This document shows, piece by piece, positions 59,240 through 64,000 of a stretch of DNA of 64,000 bases. The notes beneath the pieces are model-generated. The model saw only the letters and a list, made by a program, of their open reading frames with translations. It ran no database searches and was not told the origin of the DNA. The stretch lies in the NCBI GenBank assembly GCA_026724425.1, contig JAIUCV010000001.1:9468556-9532555 (forward strand), in the 5' to 3' direction. The translations under genes and the position numbers were made by a program. The stretch is from Erythrophleum ivorense (lineage: Eukaryota > Streptophyta > Magnoliopsida > Fabales > Fabaceae). How positions within the stretch are numbered: the stretch's first letter is position 1; each line of letters starts with the position of its first letter.

Positions 59240-60480
59240 AACTAAAGTAGAAGGGAATTCCCCAGGACGAGAAGCAAATGGAGCAAGGAAAGGAAAACAT
59301 GCTGGGGACTTAATTAGGAATCTTGGCTTGAGAGATGGCGAAGAAAGCTCTAATAAAATGATAGGAGCTTTTCAGTAGAGGGTGAGTTTCTGATTAGTTT
59401 GCCTCTTTCGTTTTTCAGAAAAATTATGCTGAAAAGGCAGACAGAACAAGCTTACCTCCATGTGTGAGTTGCAGAGAGAAGACGAAATGAAATGCACCAG
59501 CTACCGATAGGCTCAGATGAAGAGAACTCCGATGAAGATTCGTGGAACAGGTTGGCAAACGTGAGGAAGGGTTCTTCAAAACGCACCAATAGGCTCGTGA
59601 AACGCAGCATACAGATGAAGGTTCTGCATTTTGATTGCTGTCTCACCAAAAAGCTGCTTTGTGGAGGGGTTCATAAGCCACATGGCGGGCGAGCGATCCT
59701 GATTCGTCCTACCAGAGCGTGACATTGGCGAAGACGCAGGCCTTTTTCTCACCCACTGACCCAATCTTTAGCTGATGCAATGTGCTCTATGTATAAAACA
59801 AGATTCAACTCCTCTCCTTAATTTTATGCGATGTGGAACAGGAATCCAGTTTTGCTACTGTACCTTTCTTCAACAATCCATTCAAAGATGCGCCGAGTTG
59901 GGCATGCAGATGAGAGAGAAAGAGAGTGATGGGGAAGAGAGGCAACAAAAGGAAAGAGCGAACAGCAACCATTGCCGACTCAGAGATGGAAATGTACCGC
60001 TGTTCGAAGAGATGAAGGTTCTCAGAGGAGGCTTATGGTGGAGAATATTAATGCTTGTGTTCTGTTCTTTTCTTGAATTTGGACAGAAAGTTGCGTCGTG
60101 TTGGTAATATGGAATGTGGTGTGTGGATTTGATTTGAGATGCCAGAATTACAATCACATGTTCCTAATAGTAAAATACCCACAAGGTGTGAAGGTAGTTC
60201 ACAACATAATCGAATTATTTTTCTGAGGAGGAGGTGGGCAGGCAAGCATGTAGGAATGGCTTCCATGGATTGAGGATACTCCAGCACAAATTCTTCTTCC
60301 CCTGCCTCACTCTCTTCTCGGAAGGAACCTCACCCTCCCTCTTTATTCAACGTAAGAAAGAAGTAGAATGATGCATGAGAAACTGGAACAGATTCCTTTC
60401 CTTCATTGGAGATTAGAGTCACAAAGGAGGGAAGTGAAGGGTAAAAGTCTTAATTATGTTTGCATTTGTATTGGTAAAGT
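59240..60480. other. GC-richer block, unassigned
   Basis: This 1.2 kb block is clearly less AT-rich than its surroundings and has overlapping open frames on both strands (59492-59722 and 59775-60107 on the +, 59882-60157 on the -). None shows a recognised domain. CAGATGAAGGTTCT occurs near 59609 and GAGATGAAGGTTCT near 60009. On the - strand the CT-rich sequence near 59900-59960 would suit a 5' untranslated region. It could be a promoter-plus-leader fragment of a host gene, a captured gene piece in a transposon, or an unspliced non-coding RNA. Confidence 0.3.
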
Positions 60481-62434
60481 ATAATAGAATTATGACGTTT
60501 TGTTCTTCTTTCATAAAACAAATTTGTTATTACTTATTATATTAAAATTTTAATATATAAAATTAATATAGGCATATATATATTATTATTATTATCAGTT
60601 CAAATCAATAAATTGTAATCTGATACCTTTACATATTTAATCACCAATTCAATTTTTTTAATTTTTTAATTCTTTTTTTTTTTTTTTTGTGTTGGTGTAG
60701 AAACTCTCTCAGCCTTTTTTTCAAGGATCGATGGTGGCAGTTAAGGATCCAAGTCCAGCCCGGGAACCCTTGAAACACACCACAAACCCAAAAAAGTTGG
60801 GAAAAACAAAAACAAAATCAAAATGCTTTGCCAAATGAATGGAGAAAACGAAAATTAATACTGAACTCGAAAATGCTCCAAAAACGGTGGAGAAAAAAAA
60901 AACGCTTTTTACCTTTGAATTTATCAGTGAATAGAGGCATTGGGATTAATAAGATTAAGTGTTGATTGTAAGCTAAATTTTGCAACATGTTAAAATTAAA
61001 CAGGCTTTACTTGGATTTTTAGGATGATCCATGCACAATGGAGTCTTATCAAACTAAGCCACTTTCACGCTAATTAGATGGGGGTGAGAAAGGGTGGCTA
61101 TAAAGATGGATTTGGGCCTTTGTGACATTGAATGTTGGTTTAACTAAGATTGAAGGCCCGGGAAATTTTAAGAGATTTTAGGGCCTGTTGACTTTGGTTT
61201 TTTTTTTTTTTTTTGAGAATAGAAACTAGGAGGAAAAAATTGTCTGGCAAATTATTTTTATTTTCACTTTCACTTTTTAAGAAGGAGTTTACATTTTTGG
61301 GAAATTTTAAAGGCAATAAATTTTGGGAAACTTTTATGGTAAAATTCATTTTGATATTTTTATTTTAATACTTTATTAAATTATGAATTAAAAATAAGGC
61401 TTATATATACTCTAGTCTCTTTAATTTTACAAAATTTTTAATTTGACTCCTTCAATCTAAAAGTAAACAATGTTATTCCATATCTCTATCCGAATTTTAG
61501 TGCTAAATTTTATAGTTTGTTAACTCAAATACTAAATCTAAGTATGGTTAAACTACGTCAAGTAAAAAAATAAGTCAAGAAACTATTAAGTTTTGTATTG
61601 CATTTTGGATTAATGTTATTGATATGATACATTTTTTACATGTTAATTGAACTTTAATTTTAGTCACTTATCAAGTTAATGAAGGTTATTATGTTAATTT
61701 TATGCATTTTTTAGCAGGAACACAATGAATGCTAATGAAAGAAAAATAATGTAAGGAAGCCCAAGTACAGTCACTTAATTGAAGACCTAATGTGTCTTGT
61801 GTATGATAGCTAAACCTAGTTAAGAGAGGAAGAAATCAAAATAATAAATTAATTGCAAAAAAAAAAAGAAGCTTCCAAGTTATAAGAAAAACAAAATAAG
61901 AAAGTTCTTGCATATCAAGAACTTTGGCAAAAATAAGAAATCCTGACAAGAGAATATAAAAAAATGAAACAAAGGAAACCAAAAGATGTATACTACAATC
62001 AAGAGGAAAGAACTTTAGAGAACGGCATTGATACCAAGATCTAGAACTCCCACCAAATACTACAACTATTATTAATTTGTTTTCTTTTTATATGCTTCTT
62101 TCTTCTCTATTTGTTATGGATTCATTTAGTTTTTATCTTAGGATTTTATTTTTCATTATGAATAGTTAAACCCCTTAGATATAGGAGTTCAATGGATATA
62201 TCATATGATTATGTTTGAATTCTGATGATACTTATACAGTGAATTTTTATTTAATTAATTTATTATTCAACTTTTATTTTTTATTTTTTTGTAATTTGCT
62301 AGTCACTTATTATAAAAATTAGATCTATAATGAAAAGAAATGAGAGGTAAACCACTATAAAGGATCATCTGAATAATAAATTTAGGCTTTGATTTTTTAG
62401 AAATAGTAATCTAACTTAGGCAGAAAGTAACCTA
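60481..62434. other. AT-rich spacer
   Basis: T runs near 60676-60690 and 61198-61215, and short words such as CTAGTCTCTTTAATTTTAC near 61413 that resemble one arm of the fold-back units. No gene is supported. Confidence 0.4.
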
Positions 62435-64000
62435 TGTAACGTCTGATATATTGTAAAAACATTGGAATCGGCCAAATTGAAAAGCAAGTCCTTTGAAATG
62501 AGTGATTGAAGGTAAAATAAAATTTGAATAAAATTTTAAATAATAGAAAATGATAATTTAAGCTTTGAGTTACCTAAAAACCAGGATTGGAGTGATTCAA
62601 AAAATTTATCGAAAGGCCAATGGCATTTTCATAAATAAGTAAAATTTTGAAAAAACACACAAGAGGGATTTTTAAACAAAAATTTTGAGTTGTCCAGAGT
62701 TTTCAAAGGCCCAAAATACTATAAGAAGCTCTGAGACCGATAAAGCCCCTCCGATGCACTTTTTTCAACATCAATTGACTCGAACTTTAACTGGTTAGTT
62801 CGGAAAGGTTTTAACTCCAATTTGAGTGATTTCAAAGGAATTTTATTAAATTGGGAACCTAAATTTTATAATGGAAAAGATAATTCTAAAAAAGGAGCTA
62901 AAATGAAGCCAAATCGGAAATGTCATTACAAAAGGGCAAAAATGGAAATAATTTTAAAAAGAAGCTTCTTAATTCTTCTTTAAAGCCCACATCCTCCCTC
63001 TCCTTCCTTAGGCCGACTTTCTTTTTCCCAATTTCAGAGAAAAAACATAGCTCCTTAGGCACACAAAAGAGAGGGAATTTTGGAGGAAGAAAGCAAGGCA
63101 AAAGGGGAGAAAAAGTTAAGAATTTCATGCTTCTTCTTCTTAGAACATTCTTCCTCTTCTCTTAAGCTCTCTTCCCATGGTTTTAAAGACTAATATGGTT
63201 CTGTTTTGGCCTTGAACTAGAGGGGAAAAATTGGAGTTTCAAAGAGGAAGCTAAAGCAAGGAGAATGACTCTTGAAGGGAGCTTGAATTCAAGGTAGTTT
63301 CTCCTCCTTTGTTACTTTTTATTCTTCTTCTCTTCCATGGTGTGGGATGCCTAAAACAGAACCATGAAGGAGGGAAAGTTTTTGTTCTATAACTAATAAG
63401 AATTCACTAAATTAGGCCATGGAAAGATGGAGTACACCAAGAAATTGCATGAAAAGTTATTAGAATTCAAGTTGAAAAAGTGTAGTGCATTTGTAGGGAT
63501 TGTAAAAACTAATTTAATCTATAACTTTCCTTGGCCATCTAAAGGTTCCATTGAGCTCCTAAGACTCTTAGAAACCTCTCTAAGTGGCTCTCCCATCAAG
63601 GAAAAATCAAAAACTTCAAGAACCTCTTTTAGTGTGCTTGTCTCAGCCTAGGCTAGTCCATATAGCTATGGAGTGTTTTAATTTATTTTAGCCTTGGTTT
63701 GGGACTCCAAATGATGTTAGAAGATGGGAGGATCTATTAAAAAAAATTTAGGAGCCATGAAATGAAAGATGGAGAAATGGTATCCATAATGGTGTCTTAA
63801 CAAGCAACTTGGTTTTCTAATTATGCAAATGGTTATGTGATGGCTTCAAGAACCTTGAATAGGGTCTAGAAGCCTAGAAATGAAAAGAGAATTGAGTATA
63901 GAACTTAAATTACAAGGGTTGCTTCAATAGGTCATCAATGGAGCCATTATGTGAACCATGGAATCATTTATGCTCTTTAGAAAAAGTGTAGTGTCTTGGC
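62435..64000 (+). repeat. Probable LTR starting here and running off the window
   Basis: TGTAACGTCTGATATATTG at 62435 resembles the TGTAAC start of many plant gypsy LTRs. What follows has the usual style of such LTRs: GGAAATGTCATTACAAAAGG and GGCAAAAATGG near 62920, then a CT-rich stretch with CTCCCTCTCCTTCC and TTCTTCTTCTTAGAAC (62990-63170) near a likely transcript start. No coding domain is reached. There is no second copy in the window, so this is a style-based call. Confidence 0.35.

Noticed and set aside
59380..59419. Mini-intron GTGAGT...TTTTTCAG
   Set aside because: About 40 bases is shorter than plant introns normally are, and it does not join recognised coding sequence.
61400..61700. 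Another fold-back element with a TAGTCTCTTTAATTTTAC arm
   Set aside because: Only one arm was found; the expected inverse partner is missing.
1..64000. tRNA genes, rRNA genes and CRISPR arrays
   Set aside because: No tRNA cloverleaf, rRNA block or regularly spaced direct-repeat array was seen. The tRNA-like words at 12530 and 42724 are too degenerate to be tRNA genes.

Overview
The window is 64 kb of gene-poor, AT-rich plant nuclear DNA. A dicot is likely, judged from the transposon families and an intact miR156/157 gene; the species cannot be named from sequence alone. No complete protein-coding host gene is visible. The most convincing host gene is a microRNA locus on the + strand: a miR157-type hairpin at about 43640-43739 with a TATA box about 230 bases upstream. 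Almost everything else is layers of transposable elements, most of them decayed.

Layout. Positions 1-9474 hold AT-rich spacer, several small fold-back or CACTA-like elements, and a Ty1/copia gag remnant with part of an LTR (7330-8900). A 3.4 kb solo LTR with a 5-bp target duplication lies at 9480-12880. From 14.9 to 31.4 kb there is a nested pair: a 12.5 kb Athila/Tat-type Ty3/gypsy element (15382-27857, LTRs about 1.41 kb, target duplication TAAGG) sits inside the pol gene of an older, deleted copia element. From 32.1 to 35.65 kb a 5'-truncated LINE on the - strand is split by an 834-bp hAT-type element with an 8-bp target duplication, which itself carries a 171-bp fold-back element. The truncated end of the LINE abuts an unusual alternating pyrimidine-purine tract. 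The 36-43 kb stretch has fold-back elements, tandem duplications and a 223-bp Helitron (40922-41144, - strand).

From 46940 to 56925 lies a CACTA (En/Spm) transposon of 9,986 bp with clear termini, a 3-bp target duplication (AAT), dense subterminal repeats and two genes on the - strand: a TNP2-type transposase and a TNPA/Ptta-type protein. Both can be modelled with GT-AG introns. The transposase has two in-frame stops and the second gene has one, so the copy looks recently inactivated but structurally whole. The second gene has no start exon of its own and begins just after the transposase stop, which fits alternative splicing of a shared transcript as known for maize En/Spm.

The last 7 kb hold another fold-back element, an unassigned GC-richer block (59.24-60.48 kb), and the start of what looks like another LTR that runs off the window (from about 62435).

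The nearest thing to an unexplained pattern is a set of about 20 short imperfect palindromes of the type TCGCYATNGCGA, clustered both in the gypsy LTRs and in the non-coding block after integrase.
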